64,000 bases of DNA from Paraescarpia echinospica (lineage: Eukaryota > Annelida > Polychaeta > Sabellida > Siboglinidae): the NCBI GenBank assembly GCA_020002185.1, contig CM034543.1, forward strand, positions 34,058,282 through 34,122,281, given 5' to 3'. This document shows positions 1 to 15,846 of this stretch, piece by piece. Made by a program: the position numbers and the translations under genes. The notes below the pieces were generated by a model, which worked only from the letters and a program-made list of their open reading frames with translations, did no database searches and had not been told where the DNA came from. Each line of letters begins with the position of its first letter. Position 1 is the first letter of the stretch.

Positions 1-1639
1 CCTGTTCTGGGGCAAACGGAACGATCAGTTTTGGGATTACAGCACGTGCTCAGGGTTATTTTTGTGATGACTTAAAATTAAGATATTTTTCATAATGGGT
101 TATTAGCTGGGTAGGGCCATGGGTTAATGTATTCAATTTAATATACCATACAAATTACACATTTTCTGCATAATCTGATATGTGGATATTATCCCTGGTA
201 TATAGCTAATATCTACACATGGTAATTACCAACATAATTATAACTTTATTTAGATTGAATAACATAATTTGTTCCTCCTTGCAGTTCTACACAGGAGAAT
301 ACTACATGTGTGCATTGCTCGAGGAAAAATGCCAAAGTTACCTTGCCACTTTCTAATGTATTCCATCTTGATGTTCCCAAAAAGATTGGCAAACTATTTA
401 CAGTTAGAATAATTCACAATCAACACTGGAGTTTTGTTCTGTTCATAGATTAGGTTTACGGAGAAACCAAATTTCATTCGAAAAGAAACAGAAATATTGT
501 CCACCCTATTGAGACAAGGCTGATCAGTGATATAAATACTCAAGTCAACAAATCCAAATGGCAATAAAGTGAAATCTTCCTCTACTACAGCTAAGATAAT
601 AAATGCCTAAGCTAACAAGGCTCTACAAAGTTGACCTAGTAACCAAGGCTGTTATCAGCAAGAAGCAGGTGCAACCAATTTACAAGACTAGTCAATTTAC
701 AAGACTAGTCCAATCAAGCTAACCAAACAGTAGGTGGACAAAATACTAGCCTTTAAGGATGGCCTGATATGTTCACAAAATAAAAAAATGGGCCAAGTGG
801 CCCTGAAATCCTTTGGACTAATACGTCTATATGTGACCCCGGCTGACCAAATGAGTGATAAGTCGGAAAAATTGTAACATTGTTTTCTTACATCCTTGTA
901 AAGGTTTGGTAGGGTGCTTTACACGGTTTCAAAAAATATGACTGCTATAAATATTGGCAAAGTTATGGAGCATTGAATATGGTAGGGGTCAAAAAGTTAA
1001 AATGAAGAAAACGGCTGTTGAAGTTTTACATTATATACGCAAATGGATTGCATGGAAATATTACATGCACAACATTCAAATGTGGCACACAGTATGTAAT
1101 ATGTATGTTATGTTGCAATGATACACTGGAAGTACAAATGTGCTGCTACAAAGACTTATCAAGTTATGCCAGATTATGTCTTCATGTGTAAAACTAAGAG
1201 GACAAAGTATTTGAGAGCAAAAGGTAGACTCACTGTTTGACACAGTTTAAAACCTACAGGCAACTGTCCAGTTTAACAGGGGTCTAGTGGCTTAATGCTG
1301 TCTGTTGACACAAGCTACTGCCAGTGACCAATTACACATTAGTCACAGTTTCCATCAAACAATAACAGGCAGAGAATCTTAGTTCCAGAGCTGGGTGTAA
1401 TACACAACCAGAGCCACCACTGATTCATGGTCAAGTAGATTAGCTCAATGCACCAACTAAGACAATACACAACACTGTGAGTGACAGTGTCCAGAGTGAG
1501 GCCTAAGCAGTGTCCTCATTGCTGAATAGATCAATTAAACCTGCCAAGTGGGTGACATTCTGCACAAGTGTTCATTAATCCTTAGTGATTGTTCAGAACA
1601 CCAGACTGTCCACATACCTAAACAAAGCGAATGTAATAG
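1..1639. other. Non-coding AT-rich stretch
   Basis: No reading frame of recognisable family is seen on either strand. A 15-bp phrase (CAATTTACAAGACTAGT) is directly repeated near 676-711. The composition is AT-rich and resembles decayed intergenic DNA. Confidence 0.5.
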
Positions 1640-2062
1640 GTGAAGAACAGGCAGGGTTCAAACAGGGGTATTGGTTGAATTGTATTTGTCTCGACGCAAA
1701 AGGCTTTATTGTGCCTTCATCGATTATAAGAAAGCAGTAGACCGGTCCTCCCTGTGGTCTATGATAATTTCATGTGGTATTAATGGTATTGTGTTGAAAG
1801 TTGTATACAACATGTACAAAAATGCTAAATCATGTATAAATCAGGGCCAGGCTGTGTCAGCCTTCTTCTCATGTGATGTATAGGTATAGCAAGGAGAAAA
1901 CTTATGTCCTTTGTTATTTGCTATTTACCTGAATCATTTTGAACACTGTTAGTCACAAATATAACGGACTTGACATGGCAGCTAGTGAAATTTACAACAA
2001 CCTTAGTGATGATAATGTAGAAAATGTATGTTCTACTATATGCTGATGACACTAGAATGATT
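1640..2062 (+). pseudogene. LINE (non-LTR) reverse transcriptase fragment, decayed
   Basis: This is a remnant of the RT domain of an APE-type LINE. The frame around 1640-1660 reads EEQAGFKQG, the palm-entry motif of non-LTR RTs. A shift of frame then leads to LYCAFIDYKKAVD (RT motif A, with the catalytic D region). Near 2035-2052 the frame reads LYADDT, the RT active-site motif. These three motifs lie in the order expected of an RT but in different frames, with internal deletion and a stop near 1882, so the copy is dead. There is no endonuclease domain upstream and no RT thumb downstream. Clade cannot be assigned by eye. Confidence 0.6.
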
Positions 2063-2788
2063 CAATCAAATACAGATTTCTTGCTTATGTATAGCAGAAC
2101 TATGTCAACTCTTCTAATGGTTGACATTTGGTTGTTTCAGGTGTCAACTATATTGTGAATCTGTAATTATTAGTCTATATTGATACAATTGATTTACACA
2201 GTACCATGTCTAAACAAGGCATGGCAAGCGTAAACAGAACAGTAGAATGCATTTGATATCAATAAAGTGTAGGATATTTCACTCTATAGTTGTCCAGAAT
2301 ATTAATTTTCTATGTTTGTCATCTACAGGTGTTGACTTTGTGGCACATTAAACAAAATCTACTGTTGGGGGTGGTCTCAAGGGCCCTTCTCAAAACCACA
2401 TCACTAGATAATGTAAAACTTTTGCACTTTGGGGGCCCCTTAGGTGCCCTTAGAATGATTCAATCAAATACAGATTTCTTGTATATAGTGGCAGCACCCT
2501 AAGATACATCTATGCAAAATTTGAAAAATAATTGCTGAACAGTTTTTGAAAAAATAGGCCAAATGTTACATTTTTACCAGTTTTGGGGCCCTTGGAGGCC
2601 CTAGGGAGCCCTTAAAATGATTCAATCAAATACAGATTTCTCGTGCAGAGTGGCAGTGCCCTAAGATGTCTATACAAAATTAAAGAAAAAGGTGCTGAAC
2701 GGTTTCTGAGATACGGCAGCTAAAGGCGGACGGCGGACGCAGAGTGATGGCAATAGTCCCTTGGACCTTCGGCCAAAGGACTAAAAAT
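2051..2788 (+). repeat. Dispersed repeat with internal 31-bp direct repeats and a 3' hairpin
   Basis: The phrase AATGATTCAATCAAATACAG recurs at about 2053, 2455 and 2617, each time followed by TTTCT(T/C)G. The last two copies are followed by similar text (GTGGCAG(C/T)(A/G)CCCTAAGAT). The block ends with GGCGGACGGCGGACGC and a stem-loop around 2752-2783 (AGTCCCTTGG pairing with CCAAAGGACT across a short loop). Such GGACGGCGGACG plus hairpin endings resemble short interspersed elements of molluscs; that family resemblance is from memory and unverified. The first copy abuts the YADDT motif of the LINE remnant. Confidence 0.45.
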
Positions 2789-4961
<2,173 letters not shown>

Positions 4962-5004
4962 TGTGTAATATGGCACACACACAAACAAATATATATATTG
5001 ATAC

Positions 5005-5144
5005 AATAGCAAATACACTGAATTAACTTTCTATAATAAATTAAGGAAGATTGCCAAACATTGTAATTATATATATATATAATTACAATGTTTGGCAACC
5101 TTCCTTAATTTATTATAGAAAGTTAATTCAGTATATTTGCTATT
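5005..5144. repeat. Near-perfect hairpin (inverted repeat, ~65-bp arms)
   Basis: The left arm (about 5005-5070) and right arm (about 5080-5144) are reverse complements with only one or two differences, around a short AT centre. No coding capacity. It could be a MITE-like element or a palindrome formed during repair beside the TG microsatellite 45 bp upstream. Confidence 0.85.
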
Positions 5145-8100
5145 TTCAAACTCTCAACAAAGCCATACTTGATTCTGATACAAAAATTACGAAAGCTATT
5201 ACAAGTCAATTACTTCAGTATGTCACAGAATAGGCCATTCGTTGATGTCAGCTTCACACATTCATATTAAATACCGCATGATAACAATGCATTGTAAGAA
5301 TCTAAGGATTGTTTGGTTTTATGATAAAACAAAATGGTTTTTGTTACCACAGTTTCAGCAGTTCAAAGCTCTAATGGACATCCACTAAACAGATAACAGT
5401 CCATCATTCAGAAGCCGATTAGCGTACATCAAAAAAAACGTGTAATTCTATGGACATCATAATAGGCCATCCCTGGATATAATCGCTAGTCCCGGCAAAT
5501 ATCTAGTCATCTCTGTACATAATTGCTGATCCCTAGATAATAGGACACCCCCGCTGTCTCATGCTATGACTGTTTGATACGTACCTGTGGCTGACACTAT
5601 TTTTAGTACACAGAATAAACACGTCTAAATCCATGTTTAATCAGACAAAAGTCAACATACACAGTTTTCTGATCATCTTTTGTTTCTCCACAAACAAATA
5701 ATTTCTAAATATCACAAATGGTTCCTATATTGTGACTTGAGTCATGCTTCTTCTATGTTTGTATTGTAAATATTGCTCAGTATATTCATAAACACAAATT
5801 TCTGCATCCTTTTGGAATGAGCCTTTTTAACATTTAGGTTTCCCCTTTTCAGGAATATTCATCATCATTATACAATATTTAGTAATAATAATATATTCTA
5901 TTTAATATAGCACCAGATCCACTAAATTTATCAGTGGTGCTTGTGGTGCTTTAAATTTTACTGTTTCATACGACGAACACTGAAATAAAATAAAGTAAAA
6001 TAGGTTGAATAAACAAATAAATCAACTAAAACACTAACACCAATAATACTTATTATTTAAAAATAAATATATCACAATATATTAATGTAATAATTATCAT
6101 AAATATTTAACATTGATAAATAAATAAATAATGCCATTTAAAATATATATAATATATTAGAAAATCTAATTAAGTATTACAATATTGCTATCTAAATCTA
6201 AAGCTAAAAAGATGATAGAAAACCTTCATTATTAAATCACAAGTAGAGCAGTGTTTGTGTGTGATGCTAAAACATGGCTCAAAACAAATAAGATTTTGGC
6301 TTCTGTAACCGTCATCGCCAGTGGTTGATGGCAATCATTCATCTCCCTAGACCATGATAACCTCCCATGCCATGGAGAACGATAAAATTAGGTGTTTTTA
6401 ATGCTTTACCCAGCATTCACTTGCGATATCATGTTTGTACACATCATTATTTAGTTTTCGTGAAACCATTGCATGAACTGTAAAAATATGTTTTATCTCA
6501 TCCAGTCAACTTTTTGAAAATAGTAAAATACTATTCACATTTTTTTTTTTTCCAAATGAATGTTGTAACTAAAAATATTATATTTATATACTCTTTTATT
6601 CCAAAAAATGCGCATATCACATGATTTGATGAACTATTCACACTCTACAATTCTGAACATCAAAAAAACTAATTCGCAATGGGCTGAATCAAGTGACAGG
6701 AGTTTTCCTACAAATTTTATTTGTTTAATTTATTATTACTTATATCAATATAATTTTTTTTGTTTAACGCATGACCTAAATGCATGTTTATATTAAATGT
6801 TTTACTCCATGACGTTTGCCAGTATTATATATCTACATTTTTTACAAATATTTTATGTTTGTTCTGATTATTGAATCCTAGGATGCCAGATAAATTCTCT
6901 GCTGCTTACTTGTTACTAAATATGTATAACTGGAAAAATTAGTTGAATATTTTCCTTCCAAATCTAGGACTGTTTCCAGAAATTACATCACAGAAATTCG
7001 GAGTACACTTCTCTACTGACTCATTGGCTATCGCACGTCTGATCTGTGGTTAATTACCCACAAGGCCGTGCACTAGAGAGAAATGGCAAAAATGTATTTG
7101 GCAAACATCAGCTGTGCAAGTAAGTATAAACAGATGTTTTTAAAATTAATTAAGCTAAACGATTTCTGTTAATTTTCAGTAAACTACATTTTTATAAGGT
7201 TGATCCAATGAAGCCCAGATGTCAACAGCATACCAGAGTCATGCAATCCAATGACAATGCAGCATTGCATATTTTTTCTCAAACCTAAAACATTTACAAT
7301 GACAACATGCCAACCAGGTTTAAAAACAACTGTAGCTGCCAGAATAAAATAAACCTTTACAAAAGCATTCAAGTGGAATAATTGAAAAAAATGACAATAC
7401 CAAGGGGCTCTTAACTGGATAATGCACGAACATGGGACATGCAGTAACACGTGCAGAGACACACTGTTTCTGGTATGTGGACCGTTTTCATTTATAGCCT
7501 TATTATCTGGTCTGATCCTGTCTCTGCCAGTGAAATACCCAACACTGTTCAAAGATGTGAGGATCTACATCATTTTAGCTACTCCAGAACAAAAATGGCT
7601 GTTTGCCAGATGGTGGCGATTACAAGAAAGATAACTTCTGAGATTCAGGTACACTGGAGACAAAAATACATACAAGAACATGTGGAACGTACCACTAAAA
7701 CTGGCTTGTGTGTTTCATGTTTAAAGTTGTTCACGAATAAAGAATGTTTATTGTTACAATTATGTGGTCAATCCATATTAGAACAAAATTGTTCTAATTT
7801 AGGGGGAGGGATTTAGCAGCATTTTTATTAGATGTATTGTTTTTAAAAAAAAACATTATTTTCTGATCATGTCACATTCTTAGTGTACAGTAATAATACT
7901 GCAATAGTAATAATAATAATAATAAACTTTTGAGAATGTGAGCCCAAAAGTTCGACATGCCAGAATCATTAAAACCATTTTATATCATGAACAGGCATAT
8001 TGTACACGTCTTTATTAGAGCCGAGGATTTAGGGTGAAACTGCAATTTCAAATAAGTATTAGGTATGTGAACATTCACCGTGATGGAGCTGGGGACAGAT

Positions 8101-8660
8101 AATTAAACTGTTTATGTACGAAATAAAATAGTGATCTGACCCCACCTACTCTTGAGTCTAGGCAATGTTGTTCAGCAAGAAGACTGTGTTAAATGTTACA
8201 GATGTTTGCGTTGCTGGGGGGTAATGCCCTGTTGCTGCACTGTGGCCTAGTGCCTGTTCTCATGTTGAAAGTACTGTGGTATTTATGTTCCTATGGACCG
8301 GATTCTGGTACGGTCATTCAAAGTCATTCAACTTGGGAATACTGACTTGGCAAGAGCTCTGAGAAAAATTAGGCAAAAAGTTCACCTTTCACTCCCAGGG
8401 GAAGACAAGGATCTTATCTGCCGAAAATATACTTTTTCGAGGCTATTTGCAAAAATTCATATTAATAAGCTAACTTGGGGGAAGTATGGATGCCTCACCT
8501 CCCAGATGGCGAGGTTCACTTGACTCATTCTAGGTTCGTTCAATTCCTCGGATTATTTACCTCTGATCTAAGTCTATCGATTGGTGATGTATTTAAACAT
8601 GTAAACATATTTAAACATGTAAACATGTCACTTTTCAAACTGTCTGAGAAAGATGAAAAC
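5145..8660. other. AT-rich non-coding stretch
   Basis: No supported gene. It holds poly-T near 6540, (TAA)n near 7910, and a block at about 5885-5950 (GCACCAGATCCAC within TAATAATAATATAT context) that recurs at about 8791-8850. Those two blocks are probably copies of one dispersed repeat. Confidence 0.45.
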
Positions 8661-8661
8661 A

Positions 8662-8663
<2 letters not shown>

Positions 8664-8690
<27 letters not shown>
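8664..8690. repeat. (TG)n microsatellite
   Basis: A run of about 13 TG units followed by degenerate TG-rich sequence to about 8745. Confidence 0.9.
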
Positions 8691-8692
<2 letters not shown>

Positions 8693-10135
8693 TGCATTCC
8701 TGCATGCGTGCGTACGGTGTGTGTCTGTGCATGTGTGTGTGTGACTGGGTGTATGATGTTTTTCAGTGTACAAAAATCTTAGAAGGCGGGTAATAATAAT
8801 ATATAATTAGCTATGGCACCAGATCCACAATAATTGTTTGTGATGCTAAATATTGTGCAATACAAACTAACAAAGTATTAATAAATTAATTTATTAAAAT
8901 GCATCTATTAATTACAACATTGTACTAAGACATTAACTTAAAATAAACACAATGTAATACTAAGTATTAAACTAATTAATTTAAATTAGAATGCATAAAT
9001 TAACAAACAAAAATAGTTTAATTATATCAATATCAATTAATTAAAATTAATTAATTAATAAATAGTTCTAAATTATTACTAATGTAAAAAATCGCTGGCA
9101 CTTTATCGATGCACCTGAACTGGGAAGAAAATTAGGGATTTATCACCAGTATGGCCTAACTCCAGTATGACCCACGCAGACTATCAAAAGCTGGTGATAA
9201 CACCTACTTGTACACTACCTGACCTCTCTAAACCACCAACGCAAACACTGCCAAGTCGCCAATCCTAGTTCGGTCCTTCATCGGATACACTTAATTCACT
9301 TAATTGTAGCACCTTGTAATGCCTGCATGGTACACCATCGCATGTTTGCACTGTCCACGCAAAATGACGTGGTCACATTTCTGCACGCCCTGTCCACAAC
9401 TGTAAGACCATTTAACACTAGAACGAGTCAAACCGCGCATTGCATTTCTTTTACTTCCTGCCAATGATGACTGTACATCCAATAGCATCCTGCTTTTAAT
9501 TTAGCACGCCCTCAAGTCAAAGTGAGCAACATAGGCACGTTTGCCCGACTGATCTATTGGTTAAGAAACTCATTTCAAAATTTGCATGTTTATTATAATA
9601 ATAATGCAGTTTATTTAATAATATATAGTTTAATTCAGACAAAGCTATACAGAGCTGTGGGAGTAAATAAACCATTTAAATAAAATAGATTTATATCGGT
9701 ATATGTCATGAACTAAAATAAAATATACAGAGTGGGACCTCTCTATTAAGGTCAACCTTGGAAATGGGCACAAGTAACCTGAATAATGTGACCTGGATTA
9801 CCGAGGTAACCGTAAAACAAACTTCTACTCTACTGTATATATACATTTTACAATATAAATCATCAGTACCTTTATAATTTCCCCCACACTGCAATACATA
9901 CTAGGTCAGCATTATGCTAATATATTTTTCATTTAGCAATTTGGCATAATCATTGCACTTTCTTAGCCAAATGATTTCTTCCCCAGCAAAATTGCCAAAA
10001 GGTTTTCCATTTTGTTTATCCAAATTTAATACTTGTGCAGCCACTGCTTAAATTACTTTAGCCATGTAATCATATACATGTATAACTGAGTAACTATAAT
10101 TTTTTATTGAAAAAAACAGCCCCAATTTTGAATGG
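8691..10135. other. AT-rich non-coding stretch with a half-copy of the 19.4 kb minisatellite unit
   Basis: No gene supported. At 9728-9812 the sequence GACCTCTCTATTAAGGTCA, followed by more GACCT and AGGTAACC phrases, resembles the repeat unit of the 19.4-20 kb minisatellite. It is present here as a dispersed single copy. Confidence 0.45.
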
Positions 10136-10205
10136 CTGGAAAGGGATTCAAACCCCAGTCATTTCATTGAGAATGTAACTCTACTCACCGTGCTACTGAA
10201 CCCTA
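10136..10205 (-). repeat. tRNA-derived SINE head
   Basis: Read on the minus strand, the segment starts GGTTCAGTAGCACGGTG (A-box-like) and ends GGGGTTTGAATCCC (B-box, one mismatch to GGTTCGANTCC). Spacing is about 35 nt, as in a pol III promoter. The acceptor stem is not complementary, so this is a SINE-type tRNA relic rather than a functional tRNA. Confidence 0.5.
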
Positions 10206-11140
10206 CAGTTTTTTCATGCCTTTCACATTTAATTACATGTTATCAAGCATTACAGTATAACTTGACACACCCACAACAATTATGCCCAGGCCAGTGTACG
10301 CGTCAAATAATCTTACTCAAAGTATTTTATTAAATGAAAAAAATACTTAAACAATGGTGCAACAGATCTGTTTTCCTATTAATTTCACCCAAAATTAAAT
10401 GCTCCTATCCATTTCCCATTATTTTCAAAAACGTAAAAACTATTTAGTAATAGTATCAGTCTACTTATTATTTAACTATTATAATTATATATTTTTACAA
10501 ACAATACTGAATTTTCATTTTTTCTACTGTAACATGGCAAAAAACAGTATAATAAATTGCCAAAAAATACAAAATAAACCCACGCCCTTTCAAAAAGAAT
10601 ATTCACTGTTTCAGTGACTTTTACAACCTTGCCAAAAATACATTAAATTTACACCTAACCTTACAGACAGAGTAAAGATGACACAATCATTGTCACCATG
10701 AACCATGCTGCGGGCTAGGATGTGGTGATATGACTGTCAGATGACAATAGGCCGTGACTCTCAGGTTATTGCCCTCCAGTACCTGCCATCCAACAATAGC
10801 ATGATTTATGGTTTCTCTCACCCCAGCTGTGAAAACCACAAAAAAAGTCTTGGATGTGGAATACTGATGGGCTTTGTTGTCTCGGAAAGATGGCCGCCTG
10901 TCAGAGGGTATTGAATGTGAAATTTGCATAGGAACAGATGGCGGGGAGATAGACAGGTGTTTGGAGACAAACTTCATAAAGTCAGACATGTTGCGGGTAG
11001 TTCAGGTGACTTTAGGAAAGGGTTTCCCAGTGTAAATGGGTTAAGTAAATCAGTGCTCTGTGTCAGTCACAGATTCATAGCTGATAACTCCTTACAAAGG
11101 CTTTCACAGTAAATACTCTCTTTTTTAATCTGCAAAATAT
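10206..11140. other. Non-coding; no supported gene
   Basis: A 98-codon minus-strand frame (10693-10989) has ordinary-looking composition but no recognised domain and no convincing splice context. Nothing else stands out. Confidence 0.35.
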
Positions 11141-11149
11141 GTCTTGCTC

Positions 11150-11545
11150 AGTCAATCTCAGTCAGTCGCGCTCAGTCTTGCTCAGTCTCGTCTCACTCAC
11201 CCAATCTCACTCTCAGTCATTATTCCCACTCACTCTGTCTTACTCTCACTCACTCACTCACTCACTCACTCACTCACTCACTCACTCACTCACTCACCCA
11301 CCCATTCATTCATTCACTCATTTATTCCTTACACACTCACTCACTTATTTACTCATTCACTCATTCCTTACACACTCACTCACTCATTCACTCACTTTCA
11401 CCATCCCTCACTCATTTACACGCTCCCTGTCTCACTCACTGTTAATTACTTGCTTTCTCTCACTCATTCTCACTCATTCTTATACACTCTCACTCAGTGT
11501 CACATTCGAAGTCACTGTCGCTCACTCACTCACCTATCCATAACC
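11150..11545. repeat. CTCA-rich microsatellite
   Basis: A tetranucleotide (CTCA)n core at about 11244-11297 is surrounded by degenerate CTCA/CTCATT repeats. It yields open Ser-Leu-Thr-His frames in several phases, all artefacts. Confidence 0.9.
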
Positions 11546-11599
11546 TACCCACAACTGGCACAAACTATGTATGTATCGACGACTAAATGTTAACACGAA

Positions 11600-14510
11600 T
11601 AACCATTATATAAATCCACTTCCTTTCTTCATCTATAACTTTCAGGTAAACTAGTCAGATTTCACATCTTACCAGTGTTAATTATGTTGTCAACATTAGT
11701 CTCATGTGACACCAGGTGTTTCCACTGGTACAACCAATTAACTGGTCAACTCTGGTGTCCATAAAGCCACTGGAGGTAAACGATCTGACCACACTTCTGG
11801 CATATTTGCATAGTTAACTACCTGTGACAAATTAAGCAAATGTGACACCTTCATGAGCTGTCACAGCAGGCTACTCTCATGACTGACAAGGGGTAGAAAA
11901 CGATATACAGTTTTGACAGCAGCCTACAGCAAGATGACAGAGCAGACATATTCAGTGTTATCAGCAGTAGAACAGCTTTTCTCTTGGGTTTCAGATGGAG
12001 TCTTACAAAGAACCCACATGTAAACAGGCCTGTTTAAAACTTGTTAAATTAATCTCACAGACTGACAGACAATCCTTTCTGCATATTGATTACACTGAGT
12101 AAAACAAACCCACAAATAAAGACAGGGTTTATCTTTTCTGCCAGACACCAGTAGAATATTCATGTTTCACCTATCATATTCACAAGTAAAGTCTCTTGAC
12201 AAGGTAGTTTCAACAATTCAGCAATGGCAAATAAATTAATATAAAGATGGATAAATAAATTGCTAATATGGTTGATTTTTGCATTGACAGGACATCCAGA
12301 CATTTTGAGTACATGGCCAAACAAAAAATATTTTGGGTATTAGCCATCCCACCACTTTACTTGTCAATCCACAACAGAAGTGAGATATTACCAGCATTTT
12401 ACACCCAGCCAAGTTGAGCCAACAGTAATATATCTCTCAAAAGTGTTTTACTAATCAACCGGAAAAAATGGTTCACCCGCATTACATCTGATTCATGTTT
12501 ATTCTCCGAACCATGTGCAGTCATCTGGCTCATTGCACCTTCATGGGTTGTCATGGTAACACAATTACTACATCCACTGTGAACATTAAACGTGACAGTT
12601 TCAACAGCTCGGGCTTTCGTTTCACTGTAATACTATGCATCGTTCACATTTCTGGTTGGCTGCTTGCGTTTCGCTCTCATAACATTTTACCTTCCAACAT
12701 ATGTGTCTTTTATGTCCCACTTCCCTGAACTTTTTCCCTGTAGTTATATCCTTTCCTCTCATCCTACTTTCCCCTCCTTAACTTCATAATGTAAATCTTC
12801 CATACCTGAATCTTAATTTTTTTAATATTTTAATATCAACTTTCAAACATCCCCAAACCAAACAAATTAACCCTTGTTTCCCCACATAATAATAATAGAC
12901 TTCTGTAGACGCAATATCCTCAGAGGCGCAACATACAAGAATCAGTAGGCAAAATCATGAACAGGGACGCACAAGAGTCATCATTAGACTCAAAGCAAGG
13001 GACAACCAAAGGTTAGGGTGGGAATGTGATTTGAACTGATTACCAACAAATAATTTTTAGAATTTTTTACGAAATGCAGCTTGATTTCAAAGTGATAGGG
13101 AGTTGATTCTAATTTTTTGGTGCAGCTACAGAAAAAGCAAATTTGCCAATGTTAAGCTTGGTTTTAGTAACAAAAAGTTGTGAAACAGATGATCACTTGC
13201 ATACACACATACAAGCATACATGCAGACATTAAATTTGTCACAAACCTACATAATAAATTAGAGAAGATATCCTAACTGTTGCTGTTTACAATACATATT
13301 TTATAAACATCTGTATTTAAACTATGTGGGAAACTAAAAATCATCTCCATTTATTAAGGACTACTATATTGTCTGATAAACATTTCCTGATGTTTCACAC
13401 CACGGAGCCCCTGCGTGTCCCAGCTTCATCCACCTCTCTCCGAGACATAATTTAAAACACAACTGACCTCCCCTGGAACTCCTGACCTATTTACTTACAC
13501 TTACACACAGCTCACGGCCCGTAAGGGGTGAACACATAAAACTGGTTATAAGTTTACCTCTAAAAACATATTACTTACATATATATATACATATATAAAT
13601 ATATATATATATATGTTTATATACATATATATGTATATATATATAGGCTCCTAGTAGTTTGGTCATCACAATGCATCATTGAAAAATAAATCACTACAGT
13701 GGCGCCACCCATTGAATAGAATCAATGCATATTAATGTCATTGTAGATATTAGAACCAGGCAACATTGTGGGTGATATTTTGGCAACAATCTTGTGTCAG
13801 TTGAAACCAACAGCTAAGTAGGCCTATATTGGTTGTGGTTTTAGAAAACATTTTGGCTCGCTCAAATTGCCAGTCCCATACCACCAATATAAACCCATCA
13901 TGTTTTTGGACTGGACAAACTTTTGGGAACACCCCTTACAAACAACTTTGAGCCTGTAAACTAATGTGGCAAGGCCAGGTGTGTACGGGAGTATGTTTAG
14001 TGTGTTACCTACAGGACCCATAGGCTAAACCTGTTCGTGTGAATGGAGCAAATTATTGACGAAATCCTTGTACTGTGTTCATTCTAGTAAGCATACAGTT
14101 TGCTTAACAAAATATTTGAGATGCAGAAATATGTCAAATGTTGCATTCCAATATGCTTACAGGGGTGTACAGCCATTTTCTTTGGTTCCTGTTTACAGTT
14201 ATCTCAGCGATTTATGGGCAACAGAATACCAGAATACTGTAAAATCGGATAATTTAGGTGGGGCCTTTCGATATGTTTTCATTACTCAGTTTTGAATTTA
14301 GTGTGACACTGGTCAATATCAAATTCCAGTGATGCATTCAACAGTCAAGGTTGGCATTGGAGATTGCAGTTGACCACGGTGTCAGATGCTGCTAAAAAGG
14401 GGAGTAAACCCATTCTCACACACCAATTAATTTCTGATGTTGTTAAGTACGACATGCTAAGCCAGCAATATTTCCAGGTAAAATGAACACACAGCCACAG
14501 AGGTGCTCTC
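11600..14510. other. Non-coding stretch with AT microsatellite
   Basis: No gene supported. An AT/TA-rich alternating block lies at about 13576-13645. A phrase ATAATAATAGACTTCTGTAG at 12889 followed by AGAGGCGCA resembles the tail of dispersed repeats, but weakly. Confidence 0.4.
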
Positions 14511-14700
14511 TGGAGTAAAGTAAAGTAAACGTAAAGATTAGTTCTTGTATAGCGCAGTATCCAGTCCTCAGGACTGCTCAAAGCGCTTTACACTTTTATT
14601 CCCTGGCAGAACTGTTCAATCGAACACCATCTCAACTTCTCTGGGAAGCATTCAGCCACGCTGCAATTAATGCGTGAAGACTATTCGTACACAAATATCC
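14511..14700 (+). repeat. Dispersed 'GCGCTTTACAC' repeat element
   Basis: It contains TATAGCGCAGTATCCAGTCC, GCTCAAAGCGCTTTACAC and AACACCATCTCAACTTCTCT. The same last phrase occurs inverted at about 33118-33150 together with a GCGCTTTGAGCTGTC relative, so this is a dispersed family. No coding capacity. Confidence 0.55.
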
Positions 14701-14749
14701 ACCATTGTCTATAGCCAGGTACTCATTCATATAGTTGAGTGAACTGAAG

Positions 14750-14945
14750 CAATGTAGAGTAAACGAACCTGCCCAAGGTTCAACACCCCCACACAGGATT
14801 CAAACCCGCGTTCTCTCAGTCCACAGTCCGGAGCTCTTACCGCTGCCCTACTGTGCTCCACTGTGTGTGGCAACGTAAAGTAAATGAACTTGCCCAAGGT
14901 TCGACACCGCCACACAGGATTCGAACCCGTGTTCTCTCAGTCGTG
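14750..14945 (-). repeat. Tandem pair of tRNA-like SINE pieces
   Basis: Two related segments (about 14755-14842 and 14872-14941) share GCCCAAGGTTC, CCACACAGGATTC and GTTCTCTCAGTC. On the minus strand the first has TAGGGCAGCGGTAAGAGCTC (A-box-like) and GGGTTTGAATCC (B-box-like); the second has GGGTTCGAATCC. The second copy lacks the A-box part. They look like a duplicated pol III-type repeat. Confidence 0.5.
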
Positions 14946-14960
14946 TGTGGCCCACTACTC

Positions 14961-15846
14961 AATTCATCCACTAATCCAACATGTAGATAGCTACCAAAAG
15001 ATCTGTGTGTGTTTTTAATACATACTGCCAATTGGCAGATCAGAAGTCAGTTGTTCAAGGTAGTGAATGAACACAGAAAGAGGTAAGTGGAGCTCGGCGC
15101 CTGGGAAGAGATGCAGTCCGGGGTCCCCGGGATGTTTGGGGTCTGAGGAGACATTCCTTCCCTTTCTCTCTGCCCATTGCCTTACAGATCCTTTAGACTG
15201 GTTTGCTTTTCTCCCACCACCTTGCCAGTAACCCTGACGGTTCGTGCCAGATTGTTGCGATGTACAACACTCAGGCCACTAGTAATCTAGTACGTAGATT
15301 TGACTCTCAATTTCAATATTAATTAAGACAATACATTTGCTGTTCAATTGTCAACCCTGAAGTTATTTATCTACTACACTCTTTGTAGTTCTGAGATTCT
15401 GGACAATAAGAGTTAATAAATGTCACCAAGCTTCAGCAAAGTCCACAAGCATGTTACCAAATGACTCAATAAACAATTTGTGGAATGTCATTGCTCAAAC
15501 AAATGCAGACAGTAGAGTAATTAATAGCCTGAATTAGGCCTGTACTCAAAGTAGATTAAAACCAGTAGCCTGTGTTATGCAACCGGAAATGCCACACAAA
15601 ATATTAATGTTATCATTCATGATTTCATCTAACCAAAATAATGTTTTTTATCTTTTAAAGGAAATAAAAACAAGGCATTAGCTAAAATCCGTTTTCCATG
15701 TGTACACAAAGTTTAACATTGTATGTCACATTTAAGAACATTAAAAAATACAGAAAAATACAGTTGTAGCATAAATTTGATTATAAACCCGTCTGTGTAG
15801 CGATTCCCGTGGAAAATAAAAATTTAATAAGCTAGGCGATCACGTG
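14961..15846. other. Non-coding; nothing recognised
   Basis: No supported gene, RNA or repeat in this stretch. Confidence 0.4.

Noticed and set aside
10693..10989. 98-codon minus-strand frame with protein-like composition
   Set aside because: No recognised domain; a stop lies just upstream of its ATG in frame; splice sites are not convincing. It could still be an exon, but support is too thin.
11139..11593. Frames of 134-149 codons in the CTCA array
   Set aside because: Products of a tetranucleotide repeat open in several phases.
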